Shown in pieces: positions 1 through 8,220 of a DNA stretch of 64,000 nucleotides. How positions within the stretch are numbered: position 1 is the stretch's first letter; the number at the start of each line of letters is the position of its first letter. Below the pieces are notes generated by a model. It saw nothing but the letters and a program-made list of their open reading frames with translations. It did no database searches and had not been told where the DNA came from. This DNA comes from Halovibrio salipaludis. Its GTDB lineage: Bacteria; Pseudomonadota; Gammaproteobacteria; Pseudomonadales; Oleiphilaceae. The translations under genes were made by a program, and so were the position numbers. The DNA lies in the NCBI RefSeq assembly GCF_002286965.1, contig NZ_NSKD01000006.1:62001-126000 (forward strand), written 5' to 3'.

Positions 1-433
1 TCCCGGCCATGGTCGGAATGGTGGCCTTGGAGATCCCGGAGGCCATTGCCCGGGCGCTGCCAGTGCCCATGACCGCCATGACATCGAATACCTCGATCAT
101 GCCGGTGACGGTGCCGAGCAGGCCCAGCAACGGGCATATGGTCACCAGCGCCTTGATCAGCCCCAGCGAGCGCTGGAGTTCCTGGCGCACGCCGGTGACC
201 ATCTCCTGGCGGATCTGATGGGCGTACCAGGACTGGCGCTCGGAGCGGGCTTCCCACTGGTTCTGTACCTGGTCGGCCAGGCGGCGGAACGTCAGCACAA
301 AGAACAGGCCCCGCTCGATGATGAGCAACCACATCACGAAGATGACCACCATGATGAACCCCAGGACCGTACCCCCGCGCTCCAGAAACTGGAGCACCTG
401 GTTGTAAGCTTCGATGAGCTGTACCGGTACCAT
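1..433 (-). CDS. ExbB-like MotA/TolQ/ExbB proton-channel protein (partial, C-terminus off the left edge)
   Basis: The visible 144 residues start MVPVQLIEAYNQVLQF, then a membrane segment at about 20-40 (VLGFIMVVIFVMWLLIIE) and the family's second conserved block, CPLLGLLGTVTGMIEVFD, followed by ASGISKATIPTMAG. This is the ExbB/TolQ proton-channel fold that, with ExbD, turns inner-membrane proton motive force into TonB movement. The start is fixed by a GAGGAGGG ribosome site beside the stop of the upstream TtpC-like gene, 12 bases away, so the two are translationally close. ExbD, TonB and a TPR protein normally follow in this operon type and should lie just outside the window. The broad family is clear; the exact ExbB subtype is inferred from the neighbours. 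Confidence 0.88.
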   Translation of the reverse strand, partial: MVPVQLIEAYNQVLQFLERGGTVLGFIMVVIFVMWLLIIERGLFFVLTFRRLADQVQNQWEARSERQSWYAHQIRQEMVTGVRQELQRSLGLIKALVTICPLLGLLGTVTGMIEVFDVMAVMGTGSARAMASGISKATIPTMAG

Positions 434-445
434 GCTGGGCCCTCC

Positions 446-1840
446 TCAGGCGGTCGCCTCGGCCGTGCCGCCGGCGCCCTCGTCGTCACGCCACGCGATG
501 ATGCCGATGGAGCGCTCCTCAAGAAGCTGGCTCAGGCGTTTGCTCCGGCCCTGGACCACTGTGTGCAGCAGCACCGTCGGGATTGCCACGGCCAGACCCA
601 TGACGGTGGTCACCAGCGCCTGGGAAATACCGCCAGCCATCAGCTTGGGATCGCCGGTGCCGAACAGAGTGATGGCCTGGAAGGTATTGATCATGCCGGT
701 GACGGTGCCCAGCAGACCCAGAAGCGGCGCAACGACCGCGATGATCTTGAGCACCGCCAGGAAGCGGGTCAGCTTCGGCGACTCCTGGGCAATGCTCTCG
801 CTCAGCTTGAGCTCCAGGGTCTCGCCGTCCTTGTGCCGGTTCTGCTGGTACACCTGCATGACACGGCCCAGCGGATTGCCGGGGTCGGGTTCGCTGCTGC
901 GCGCCTGGCGGTTCACTTTCATCGTGACGATACCAAGCGAGATCAGGCGTTCCAGCGTCAGCAGCAGGGCAAAGGCCCCCAGCGCCAGGATGATGTAGCC
1001 AATCACACCGCCCTGGTCGATGCGCTCACGCAGATCCGGCGTCTGCAACAGCAGGGACAGCAGGGAGCCACCGGAGGGGTCAACCCAGAAGTCCTCGCGC
1101 TCGCCCGCTTCGGCGTTTACGAACCCAGCGGCTGCGGACAGGTACCGACCGGCGGGCTGGCTCGGCAGTTCCACCAGGTTACCTGTGTCGCTTTCCCAGT
1201 TGAGGTACCGGCCTTCGCCGTCGAGCACGTTGAAGGTGCCCACGCGGACAACCTCGCGCTCGTCGGTCTCGCCCGTGTCGTCAACCACGTCCGCGTTGTA
1301 GCGCTTGATTTCGCCGGAGGCGACCATTTCCTCCTGCATGCGGTACCAGAATTCCTCAAGCTCGCGGATGGAAGGCAGCTTGGACGATGAACCGGCTTTC
1401 TCGATCAACTGCTGCAAGAACTCGCCGCGCCCCGGATATTGCGAGCTGGTGGGCGAGGCCGCCAGTGTGGAGCGCACATCGCTGCCGACCTGCTGAAGCA
1501 CCCCAAACAGTTCTTTCAGGTCGCCGGAGCGCTCGTCGAGGCGATCCTGAAGCTCTGCGATCTCGGTTTCGTTCTCGTCAAAGCGACTCTCCATCGCTTC
1601 GACCTCGTCCTGGAGTTCCGCCAGGCGTGCCTCGCGCTCCTGCAGCCTCTGGTCCTGCTCATTGCGTTCCTCGATAAAGGTCTCCAGGCGCTCGCGCTGC
1701 TCACTGGCATCACGGGCCTTGCCCTGGCGAACGAGCTCCAGCAGTTCCCCGAGACGGGCCCCTCGGTCGGAGCCGGAATCCTGTGCCACGGCCGGAACCG
1801 CAAGGCACAGGCACAGCATCAACATCAGAATCCGGTTCAT
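446..1840 (-). CDS. TtpC-like MotA/TolQ/ExbB family protein with periplasmic coiled-coil extension
   Basis: 464 residues. A signal peptide (to about residue 19, VPAVAQ) is followed by a long charged coiled coil (about 30-120) and a periplasmic domain. The C-terminal third is an ExbB-like channel: membrane segment GVIGYIILALGAFALLLTLE, then VVAPLLGLLGTVTGMINTFQ and SQALVTTVMGLAVAIPTVLL. This architecture matches TtpC of Vibrio-type TonB2 systems, an accessory subunit required with ExbB2-ExbD2-TonB2. The ATG overlaps the end of the DUF3450 gene by four bases (ATGA) with GGAGG just upstream, indicating coupled translation. Its job is inferred to be energising the TonB-dependent receptor at the head of the same strand run. 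Confidence 0.9.
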   Translation of the reverse strand: MNRILMLMLCLCLAVPAVAQDSGSDRGARLGELLELVRQGKARDASEQRERLETFIEERNEQDQRLQEREARLAELQDEVEAMESRFDENETEIAELQDRLDERSGDLKELFGVLQQVGSDVRSTLAASPTSSQYPGRGEFLQQLIEKAGSSSKLPSIRELEEFWYRMQEEMVASGEIKRYNADVVDDTGETDEREVVRVGTFNVLDGEGRYLNWESDTGNLVELPSQPAGRYLSAAAGFVNAEAGEREDFWVDPSGGSLLSLLLQTPDLRERIDQGGVIGYIILALGAFALLLTLERLISLGIVTMKVNRQARSSEPDPGNPLGRVMQVYQQNRHKDGETLELKLSESIAQESPKLTRFLAVLKIIAVVAPLLGLLGTVTGMINTFQAITLFGTGDPKLMAGGISQALVTTVMGLAVAIPTVLLHTVVQGRSKRLSQLLEERSIGIIAWRDDEGAGGTAEATA

Positions 1841-2640
1841 TCTTCGGCCTCCTCTGGCGCGCTCAGCGGCAGTCGGATCAGGTCGGGGGCAGCCTGTTCA
1901 CGGGCGATTTTCAGCCCTTCCTGAACCTGGCTGTTGTAGGTGGCGGGCAACGTCTGCCACTGCTCCTCGTTGTTGTCCCAGACGCCACTGCGACTGCCGT
2001 CGAGGGTCTGATACAGCAGCGCGATGCGCCCGATTCGCAGGAAGTCCACCTGGCGCTCGTTGCCCTCGGTTTCCAGAGTTCCCCGATAGGCCTCGATGGT
2101 GCGGCCATACTCGATCTCTTCCTGGTAGGCCTCGAGCAGATTGCGGAACTTCTCGGCGGTGCTTACGTCCGAGCGGTCCATGGTGTCGACAATGCCCGCA
2201 ACCGTTTCCTCGCGCTCTTCCTTAAGGAAGGGAACATCCAGTTCCACGAACTGCTCCAGCCCATCCACCATCTTGAGCATCAACGGCGTAATCTGGCGCT
2301 CGGTCTCGGTCACCTCGTCGATGGACTGTTCCAGGTCCGCCATCTCGGTTTCCTGACTCTCCACCTGGCGCTCAAGCTGAGCAAGGTAGATCTCAAGCCC
2401 GTCGATCTCGCGATTAACGCTACGATAATTCTCGACTTTCTCGCGGATTTCGCTGTCCAGTTCGTTGATGCGCTGCTGCATCTCGCGGTTCTGCACCAAC
2501 CGGTCCTTACCGGTCTCGACGATCTGCTCCAGCTCTTCATCCTGGGCCTGCGCTGTGGTCCCCAACACCATGCCCATAACGGAAACCGCGAGCAGCGAAC
2601 GAACGGGCCACCATGGCCGGCGAACACTTGCCTGGGTCAT
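1837..2640 (-). CDS. DUF3450 family periplasmic coiled-coil protein
   Basis: 267 residues with a signal peptide ending near AQAQDEE (about residue 33) and a long coiled coil at about 35-120 (IVETGKDRLVQNREMQQRIN onward), then a helical domain. Length, coiled coil and position directly before a TtpC-like gene match DUF3450, a family of unknown biochemical role that accompanies TtpC/ExbB/ExbD/TonB operons. An AGGAG site precedes the ATG. A hairpin terminator lies between this gene and the lipoprotein gene upstream, so the motor genes probably depend on read-through or a local promoter. A structural or regulatory role in the TonB motor is inference. Confidence 0.85.
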   Translation of the reverse strand: MTQASVRRPWWPVRSLLAVSVMGMVLGTTAQAQDEELEQIVETGKDRLVQNREMQQRINELDSEIREKVENYRSVNREIDGLEIYLAQLERQVESQETEMADLEQSIDEVTETERQITPLMLKMVDGLEQFVELDVPFLKEEREETVAGIVDTMDRSDVSTAEKFRNLLEAYQEEIEYGRTIEAYRGTLETEGNERQVDFLRIGRIALLYQTLDGSRSGVWDNNEEQWQTLPATYNSQVQEGLKIAREQAAPDLIRLPLSAPEEAEE

Positions 2641-2727
2641 CGGAACTCCTGGTTCATCGGTTTGATTCAGGCGAGATGATGACAGGCGAATGTTGCAGTT
2701 ACGTGACGTTTAGACTGCAGAAATATG

Positions 2728-2763
2728 AAAGCCCGCGCACCGGAGGTGGTGGGCGGGCTTTTT
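2728..2763. terminator. Intrinsic terminator inside the receptor/motor operon
   Basis: AAAGCCCGC (2728-2736) pairs with GCGGGCTTT (2753-2761) around a 16-base GC-rich loop. The plus strand ends in a run of T; the minus strand has only a short T run (CTTTCATATTT). It sits between the stop of the lipoprotein gene and the start of the DUF3450 gene, so on the coding minus strand it should reduce rather than abolish expression of the downstream motor genes. Confidence 0.65.
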
Positions 2764-2800
2764 AAGGTAGGACCGGCGCAGGGGCCGGTAATGTGGGGCG

Positions 2801-4237
2801 TTACAGGGTATTTTCCAGGGTCCAGCCTTCGAACCAGAAGGGGCTGGAAGCGTCTGGATCAACGGCGCCGAGATAGTCCGTTTCCTCGAGGAAGTTCATA
2901 TCAGCTGTAGCATCCGCCGGATCTCCCGCATTTTCCTGAACCGTTCTGAAGTTCTTGGCGGAACTCAGCGTGGCGTTGGCGGACGAAGCCTGGTAGGTGT
3001 CTTCGTCCAACATCGGATCCTCAGCATAAATGGTGTTGGATCCGTTATTGTTCACGATGAGATCAGCGAACTCATTGCCATTATCGTCATCATCGTCACC
3101 CGCGGTATTCGCGGCACAATTGAAAATGACCTCGTCGTAGATGAGCTCGTCGTTGTTGATCTCATTGTTCTGATCATCCACGTCAATGCAGACATCACCG
3201 GCGTCGTAGACAGCATTATGGATGAAACCACCCATACCTTCGCGATGCAGCGCATTGGCGCCGGCACCTGTCGCGCCCTTGATTGTCAGGTTGGCGATGG
3301 TCGGGCGGGTCCGCGGCGTCGAGTCGAAACCACTGCCGTTGTTATCGCTTTCAATCCCCCGATCGCTTTCGGAATTCTTCTTGACGATCGCGTACTGGAT
3401 ATTGCCCTGCCAGCCAAGGTCAAAGTCGATGCTGTCGTCCAGGTTGTCCGTCAGCACCAGGTGGCTCACCTGCGCCGTGCCGCCGAAGAACTCGATGCCA
3501 TCGTCCTGGTTGTCGTGCACCTGGATATGGTCGATCGTGGTCTCATTGCCCACGCCAAAGAGCGTAAAGCCGTTGAGCTCCTCACCCGGGGCCACCTCAA
3601 AACCACCTTCGGCGATGCGCACGTACTGAACCGTACCACTGTTGTCGTCGTTGCTAACGCCATCGTTGGTCGTGGGCCCGTAGATCCCGAGACCGGCTTC
3701 GGCATCCACGTTGTTGCCCGGGTTTGCCTGAGCAAAGCCCTGGAGTACCAGGCCACCCCATTCACCAGCACCCTGAAATCCGTCGTCTTCAGAGCTGAAG
3801 GTGATCGGGTTGTCCTCCGTACCTGCTGCGTTGATCTGCGAGCCACGGGTGATGATCAGCCAGCTGTCAGCGCGGCCACCGCGGATGTCGGTGCCGGGTT
3901 CGATAGTGAGAGTCAGGTTATCGGCGTCAGCTTCATTGTCGAGCGAACTGTTGCCGTTGCCGACCTCAATCTTGCCGTCGAGAAGCCAACGGATGTCGCT
4001 GGTCAGGGTGCGGTCCTGTTCAATGTCTTCCTCGATAGCGCAGACATTCGTGCCGTCTGAGGTCTGCGGTTCCGGCGTAGTCCAAGCGGGGCAGGTACTT
4101 ACAGTACCGCCGCCACCACCGCCACCACCGGAGCCACTGCTCAGGTCCACGTTCACATCGTCACCGTTGTTACAAGCGGTCAGGGCCGCCATCGAGCCCA
4201 TAAGGGCAATTGCGCTTACCAGTTTCTGTTGTTGCAT
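2801..4237 (-). CDS. Secreted lipoprotein with right-handed beta-helix-like repeats
   Basis: 478 residues. The N-terminus MQQQKLVSAIALMGSMAALTAC fits a lipoprotein signal with lipobox LTAC (Cys22). A run of eight Gly and Ser (about 35-45) links it to a body rich in Asn and Asp, with repeated segments such as EGGFEVAPGEELNGFTLFGV, TTIDHIQVHDNQDDGIEFFG and AQVSHLVLTDNLDDSIDFDL that look like stacked parallel beta-helix coils. A GDDDDDNG run near 390 could bind Ca2+. It lies 59 bases behind the TonB receptor with AAGGAG before the ATG and is probably co-transcribed. I infer a surface or periplasmic partner of the receptor. No catalytic motif is visible; a substrate-binding lipoprotein or a polysaccharide-acting enzyme remain possible. 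Confidence 0.75.
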   Translation of the reverse strand: MQQQKLVSAIALMGSMAALTACNNGDDVNVDLSSGSGGGGGGGGTVSTCPAWTTPEPQTSDGTNVCAIEEDIEQDRTLTSDIRWLLDGKIEVGNGNSSLDNEADADNLTLTIEPGTDIRGGRADSWLIITRGSQINAAGTEDNPITFSSEDDGFQGAGEWGGLVLQGFAQANPGNNVDAEAGLGIYGPTTNDGVSNDDNSGTVQYVRIAEGGFEVAPGEELNGFTLFGVGNETTIDHIQVHDNQDDGIEFFGGTAQVSHLVLTDNLDDSIDFDLGWQGNIQYAIVKKNSESDRGIESDNNGSGFDSTPRTRPTIANLTIKGATGAGANALHREGMGGFIHNAVYDAGDVCIDVDDQNNEINNDELIYDEVIFNCAANTAGDDDDDNGNEFADLIVNNNGSNTIYAEDPMLDEDTYQASSANATLSSAKNFRTVQENAGDPADATADMNFLEETDYLGAVDPDASSPFWFEGWTLENTL

Positions 4238-4296
4238 GGGGACAACTCCTTGCTTGCTTGAATGGCACCGTGTGCCGTCGTTGGTTTGGACATTGC

Positions 4297-7200
4297 TCAG
4301 AATCGCCAGTCGGCGCCGACACTGAGGCTCATACCGGGTTTGTACTTGAAGAAGGTATTGCCTCCCTGAGTGAACTCCTTCTCTGCATCCAGCAGGTTTT
4401 CCACCTTGGCCTGGAGGGTAAGGCTTGGAGTGAACGTCTTCTTGTAGGTCACATCCACCTGGTTGACCGGCTCCTCAATGACGCTGGGCAGATCGCCGCG
4501 TGAGGCGTCTTCAATGCTTTCGCCATTGCGGTTGAACAGCAGGGTGACTTCCTGGCCGCTATCCAGGTGGTCATACCCCAGCGCAAGGTTCAGGGTGGAC
4601 TCGGCCTGCCCCTGGAGCGCCCGGCTGCTGCGGTTCTCGCTGCTTCGCTCCGGGAGCGTGACTTCGGAATCGATCAGGCTTCCATTCGCCTGCACGAACA
4701 GGGTCTGGCTGAATCCCTCGTCCAGCTGGAATTCCTTGCGGAAGTCCACCTCGATGCCCTGGATCTCGCCGTCCTGGGCGTTGGCGAAGCTGCGCGTGCC
4801 CTGCAGTGCCGAGCCGCCACTGGGCACGATGATGCGCTCAATGGGCTGACTCAGGTCTTTGTAGAAGGCGCCAACCGTAAGGGTGTCGTTCTGTGAGAGG
4901 TACCACTCCCAGCGCACGTCAAAGTTATTCACCTCAGAGCTTTCCACATCGGGATTGCCCCTGACGGTGAAACCGAACACCGGATCAAAGAAGCTGGCGT
5001 TAGCCATTTCCTTGAAGTCCGGCCGTGCAATCGTCTGGCTGTAGCCGACGCGCAACTGCATGGCCGGCGTCATGAACCAGGTCAGGTTCGCGCTGGGCAG
5101 AACATCCGTTTCGTCGAACCCTGTATTCACCGCCTCGCCATCGGAATCGAAGGTGTCCACGCTCTGTTCGGCGGTTTCGACTCGCGCCCCAGTCACAAGG
5201 CGGAACCGGTCGTACAGATCCATGTCGGTCATGAGGTAGGCGGCATTGATGTCCAGATCACCGTCGTAACGGTCAGAGGGCGCAGTCAGGTTCTGGAGGA
5301 CGAACTGATCCTCATCGATGTTGGAATCCCCCAGCACGTCGTTGGCCCCGGGTGTAGGCTCCTGCCGGATCAGTTCCAGCTCGTCCTGCCGGTCACCGCG
5401 CCAGTCGTAGCTGAAACGGGCGGTTTCGGACTCACGACTGCGCCGGGTCATGCTCAGACCGGACTTGAGATCGGCCATGACGTTGGTGCCCGAATAAGCC
5501 GGGAGCGTGAAATCCAAGCTGGCGTCATGGTTCTCGTCGGTCAGGTCGTCGTAGCGGCGCGAGAAACCCGAATCGTTGAATACCAGGCGCTCGTCGTTAC
5601 TCTTCAGTGTGTCGTAGCGGATGGTGCGTCGGTCCGGAGCGTAGCGTTCGGCCAGTGAATAGGTGTACTGCCACTCGACCAGAAGCTCGTTGTAATCTTG
5701 GAAAAAGTGCTCACCGGCTAACTGCTGGGATAAGAACTGGCGTTCTTCGTAGTTGAACTCCAGATCCCGGAGCCGTTCCCCATTCTCGCCGGAGATACCG
5801 GTGGTCTGCCGCGTCTGGGTCTGGGTTTTACGCGAGAAGAGAGTGGTCACATCCAGTTCATGATCGAGACCGAGCTCAGCGCCCAGAGCCAACATGCCTC
5901 CAAGGTCCACGTTATGCTCTGTCTCAGTGAAGTCGAACTGATTCCTGGTACTCAGCTGGCCGTCACCGCCCCCGGCAGCGAAGGTATTTTCGACTCCCTC
6001 GTCTTTGATGCTCCAGCTATTGTCGTAAGAAAGAGACCCATAAATGCCGTAAAGATTGTTGCCACGGCTGATCTCCTGACCACCGCTGAGCCCGAGGGAC
6101 ACGTCCGGGTTGGCCGTGGTTTGCTGCGCTTCCAGGTTGCGCTCAAAGGACTGGCCCAGTAGTTCGGTAATCTGGGGGTTATCGTATTCCTCGGGGCTTA
6201 CACGACCGAAAGCCGTAAGGCCATTCACGAGACCCGGCAGCTTGCGGGTGCCGTCGTCATAACCCAGCAGATCCGTGTCGCCGTCTGAAGGATCCGAGAT
6301 CACGCTGTCGCCGGTAATCCGGGTGTTGCCTCCAAGCCCCAGGGAGAGCTCCAGAAAGTCCTCTTCCGGAGAGGAACGGGTCTGCAGCTGCACATTGCCG
6401 GCAGAACTGTCACCAGGCATGTCAGGCGTAAAACTTTTACGGACCTCCACCTGATCCAGAACACCAGAGGGGAACAGATCCAGCGGCGTGGTACGGCGAC
6501 TGGGGTCAGTACTGGGCATCGATGAGCCGTTGAGCGTTGTGGTTGTGTAACGCCCACCAAGCCCGCGCACAAACACAAACTTGCCCTCGGCCACGTTGAC
6601 CCCGACGCTGCGCCGCGTGGCTTCCGCTGCGTTGGAGTCACCAAACCGGGCAAGCTGTTCGCTGCCGATGACGTCCAGCACCGACTCGGAGGTGCGTTCC
6701 TGCTCCGATACTGTATCCGGCTGGTAGCTGGCCACGGCGGTTACCTCTTCCAGCTGACCGCCACCGGCGCCAGCCGCGCTCAGCTCGTAGCCCACGTTCG
6801 TGGTGACGTTAGCGACGACCCGCACCGCGTCTGCCGTAATGTTGCTGTACTCAGGATGCGTGATGGCGAGCTCATACACACCCCGGGGCATTTGCAGTTC
6901 AAAGTTACCGTTGGGGTCAGTGGTCGCGGCGTAGTCCGAACCCGGCACAGAAATCCGGGCATCACTCAGCGCAGCGCCGGTTTCACGGGAACGGATCTGC
7001 CCGGCCAATACGCCCTGCGGCTCGCCCGCACGTTCCGAGAAACTCTCGCGCGGATCATAGGTTTCCACGCTGATCTCGGGATCGCTTTCACCCTGAAGCC
7101 GAACCGCAACGTCTGCGTTCTGGTTCTGCCCGCTGTCCAACCGGAAAGCACCCAGCTCGTTGCCGCCCCGGGTCAGAAGAACGCGGTAACTGCCCTGCGA

Positions 7201-7383
7201 GAGGTCGAGTTCCGCTCGACCCGATGCATCGGTGGTCGCTTCAGTGCCATTCAGCTCAACCGTCACACCCTGGGCGGGTCCGCTCTCTCCGAACACGTAA
7301 ACCAGAAGCTCACTGGCCTGAACGCCGGGACTCAACGCCGTCATGGCGAGAAACCCCCACAATGCCGTGGTCTGTCGTCTCAT
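4297..7383 (-). CDS. TonB-dependent outer-membrane receptor with N-terminal carboxypeptidase-regulatory-like domains
   Basis: 1028 residues. A signal peptide (to about residue 23, GVQA) is followed by two Ig-like modules at about 24-100 and 120-205; the second reads VLAGQIRSRETGAALSDARI, typical of CarboxypepD_reg. Then come a possible TonB box (LEEVTAVASY), a plug domain (KFVFVRGLGGRYTTTTLNGS) and a 22-strand type barrel ending ...LSVGADWRF with terminal aromatic. A GxYRVLLTRGG-like coil suggests binding of a large ligand. It heads a minus-strand set with a lipoprotein and its own TtpC/ExbB motor. A PhoB-box-like repeat lies 75 bases upstream, so I infer induction by phosphate limitation and uptake of a phosphorus-containing compound. 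The ligand cannot be read from sequence. Confidence 0.93.
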   Translation of the reverse strand: MRRQTTALWGFLAMTALSPGVQASELLVYVFGESGPAQGVTVELNGTEATTDASGRAELDLSQGSYRVLLTRGGNELGAFRLDSGQNQNADVAVRLQGESDPEISVETYDPRESFSERAGEPQGVLAGQIRSRETGAALSDARISVPGSDYAATTDPNGNFELQMPRGVYELAITHPEYSNITADAVRVVANVTTNVGYELSAAGAGGGQLEEVTAVASYQPDTVSEQERTSESVLDVIGSEQLARFGDSNAAEATRRSVGVNVAEGKFVFVRGLGGRYTTTTLNGSSMPSTDPSRRTTPLDLFPSGVLDQVEVRKSFTPDMPGDSSAGNVQLQTRSSPEEDFLELSLGLGGNTRITGDSVISDPSDGDTDLLGYDDGTRKLPGLVNGLTAFGRVSPEEYDNPQITELLGQSFERNLEAQQTTANPDVSLGLSGGQEISRGNNLYGIYGSLSYDNSWSIKDEGVENTFAAGGGDGQLSTRNQFDFTETEHNVDLGGMLALGAELGLDHELDVTTLFSRKTQTQTRQTTGISGENGERLRDLEFNYEERQFLSQQLAGEHFFQDYNELLVEWQYTYSLAERYAPDRRTIRYDTLKSNDERLVFNDSGFSRRYDDLTDENHDASLDFTLPAYSGTNVMADLKSGLSMTRRSRESETARFSYDWRGDRQDELELIRQEPTPGANDVLGDSNIDEDQFVLQNLTAPSDRYDGDLDINAAYLMTDMDLYDRFRLVTGARVETAEQSVDTFDSDGEAVNTGFDETDVLPSANLTWFMTPAMQLRVGYSQTIARPDFKEMANASFFDPVFGFTVRGNPDVESSEVNNFDVRWEWYLSQNDTLTVGAFYKDLSQPIERIIVPSGGSALQGTRSFANAQDGEIQGIEVDFRKEFQLDEGFSQTLFVQANGSLIDSEVTLPERSSENRSSRALQGQAESTLNLALGYDHLDSGQEVTLLFNRNGESIEDASRGDLPSVIEEPVNQVDVTYKKTFTPSLTLQAKVENLLDAEKEFTQGGNTFFKYKPGMSLSVGADWRF

Positions 7384-7458
7384 CTGCCTGCCTTCTTTGT
7401 CGTGACTTGAACCAGGAGGGGCTGTACCCCGCTAGGAAAAGAAGACTAGAGAGGAGCT

Positions 7459-7476
7459 GTGACAGGCAGATGACAA
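7459..7476 (-). promoter_or_regulatory. Candidate PhoB box upstream of the TonB-receptor operon
   Basis: On the minus strand the sequence is TTGTCAT-CTGC-CTGTCAC, two 7-mers spaced by four bases. It matches the CTGTCAT-N4-CTGTMAY consensus at 13 of 14 defined positions. It lies 75 bases before the receptor ATG and downstream of the hairpin ending the Hen1 gene. Best PhoB-box match in the window. Confidence 0.65.
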
Positions 7477-7486
7477 AAACGTCATT

Positions 7487-7508
7487 CAAAAGGGGATTGC
7501 CCCTTTTG
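7487..7508 (-). terminator. Intrinsic terminator after the Hen1-like gene
   Basis: CAAAAGGGG (7487-7495) and CCCCTTTTG (7500-7508) form a perfect nine-base stem with a four-base loop. On the minus strand it follows the Hen1-like stop by 35 bases. A second small inverted repeat (TTCAC/GTGAA followed by GTTTTT) lies between. The pair insulates the receptor promoter from the upstream genes. Confidence 0.7.
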
Positions 7509-7542
7509 TCACAAAAACTTCACGGAAGTGAAACAGAATCTT

Positions 7543-8157
7543 TCAGGAGTTGAGGCGCTCAAACCGAGCCAGCTGAGAGGGAGCCCCCAGATCCGGATCC
7601 GCCTCACCAATGCCGCTGAATCGCACTTGGTAACCATGGCGCCTCGCAATCCCACTAGCCCACTGGCGGAAGCGGGCCTGGCCCCATTCAAACCGGTGAT
7701 CGGGATCCCGGAACTCGCCCGGCGCAAGATCAAGGAGCGGATTGTAGTCGGCATTCGGGGTAGTCACGACGACCATGCCCGGGCGGTAGCATTCGAAGAC
7801 GGCGCGCTCAACCGTGGAGAGATCACGCGGAGGCACGTGCTCAATAACCTCCACCATAGCGGCGGCATCAAAGCCCCTGCAGGCGTCATTGGCATCCTGG
7901 AAAGATCCCCGGACCAGGCTGACAGGCGGGTTAGGCTTGGACAGCCAATGAGCCAGCCTGTCCCGGGCATTGCGGAGGGAGATACCGGAGGACTCCAAGC
8001 CCACTACCCGGTCAAAAGCACCGGACTCAAGGAGGCGCTGCAACAGAGCGCCGGAGCCACAGCCAAGATCCAAGACGGTGCGCGCCCCACTGCCTTGTAA
8101 CAGGGAAGCAACGGAATCAAGGCGGACTTCGTGGAGGGCACTGGTCTGGGTATCCAT
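7543..8157 (-). CDS. Stand-alone Hen1-type 3'-terminal RNA ribose 2'-O-methyltransferase domain
   Basis: 204 residues, entirely a class I SAM methyltransferase. Motif I is VLDLGCGSG (28-36). The Hen1 metal site is complete: E103-V-I-E106-H107 and H154 in DPDHRFEW, with the family's VVVTTPNADYN block (129-139). Hen1 methylates the 2'-OH of RNA 3' ends in a metal-dependent way. In bacteria it is normally about 450 residues, has an N-terminal ligase-activating domain, and sits beside Pnkp in an RNA-repair cassette. Here the N-terminal domain is missing and no Pnkp gene is near. It follows the phosphoesterase gene by 63 bases on the same strand, so the two may share a transcript. The ribosome site is weak. 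Family assignment is firm; the RNA substrate is unknown. Confidence 0.85.
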   Translation of the reverse strand: MDTQTSALHEVRLDSVASLLQGSGARTVLDLGCGSGALLQRLLESGAFDRVVGLESSGISLRNARDRLAHWLSKPNPPVSLVRGSFQDANDACRGFDAAAMVEVIEHVPPRDLSTVERAVFECYRPGMVVVTTPNADYNPLLDLAPGEFRDPDHRFEWGQARFRQWASGIARRHGYQVRFSGIGEADPDLGAPSQLARFERLNS

Positions 8158-8220
8158 GGGGTGAAAAGCCTAACACACCTGACAGCCTCGCGCTCAGAGG
8201 GCGGCGCAAACCATCCCCCT

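Noticed and set aside
218-2679. Long plus-strand frames across the ExbB/TtpC/DUF3450 region
   Set aside because: They mirror strongly supported minus-strand genes and have no signal, domain or ribosome site of their own.
2641-2727. CTGTCAT half site on the minus strand before the DUF3450 gene
   Set aside because: The companion 7-mer 11 bases away (GCAACAT) matches poorly, so it is not called a Pho box.
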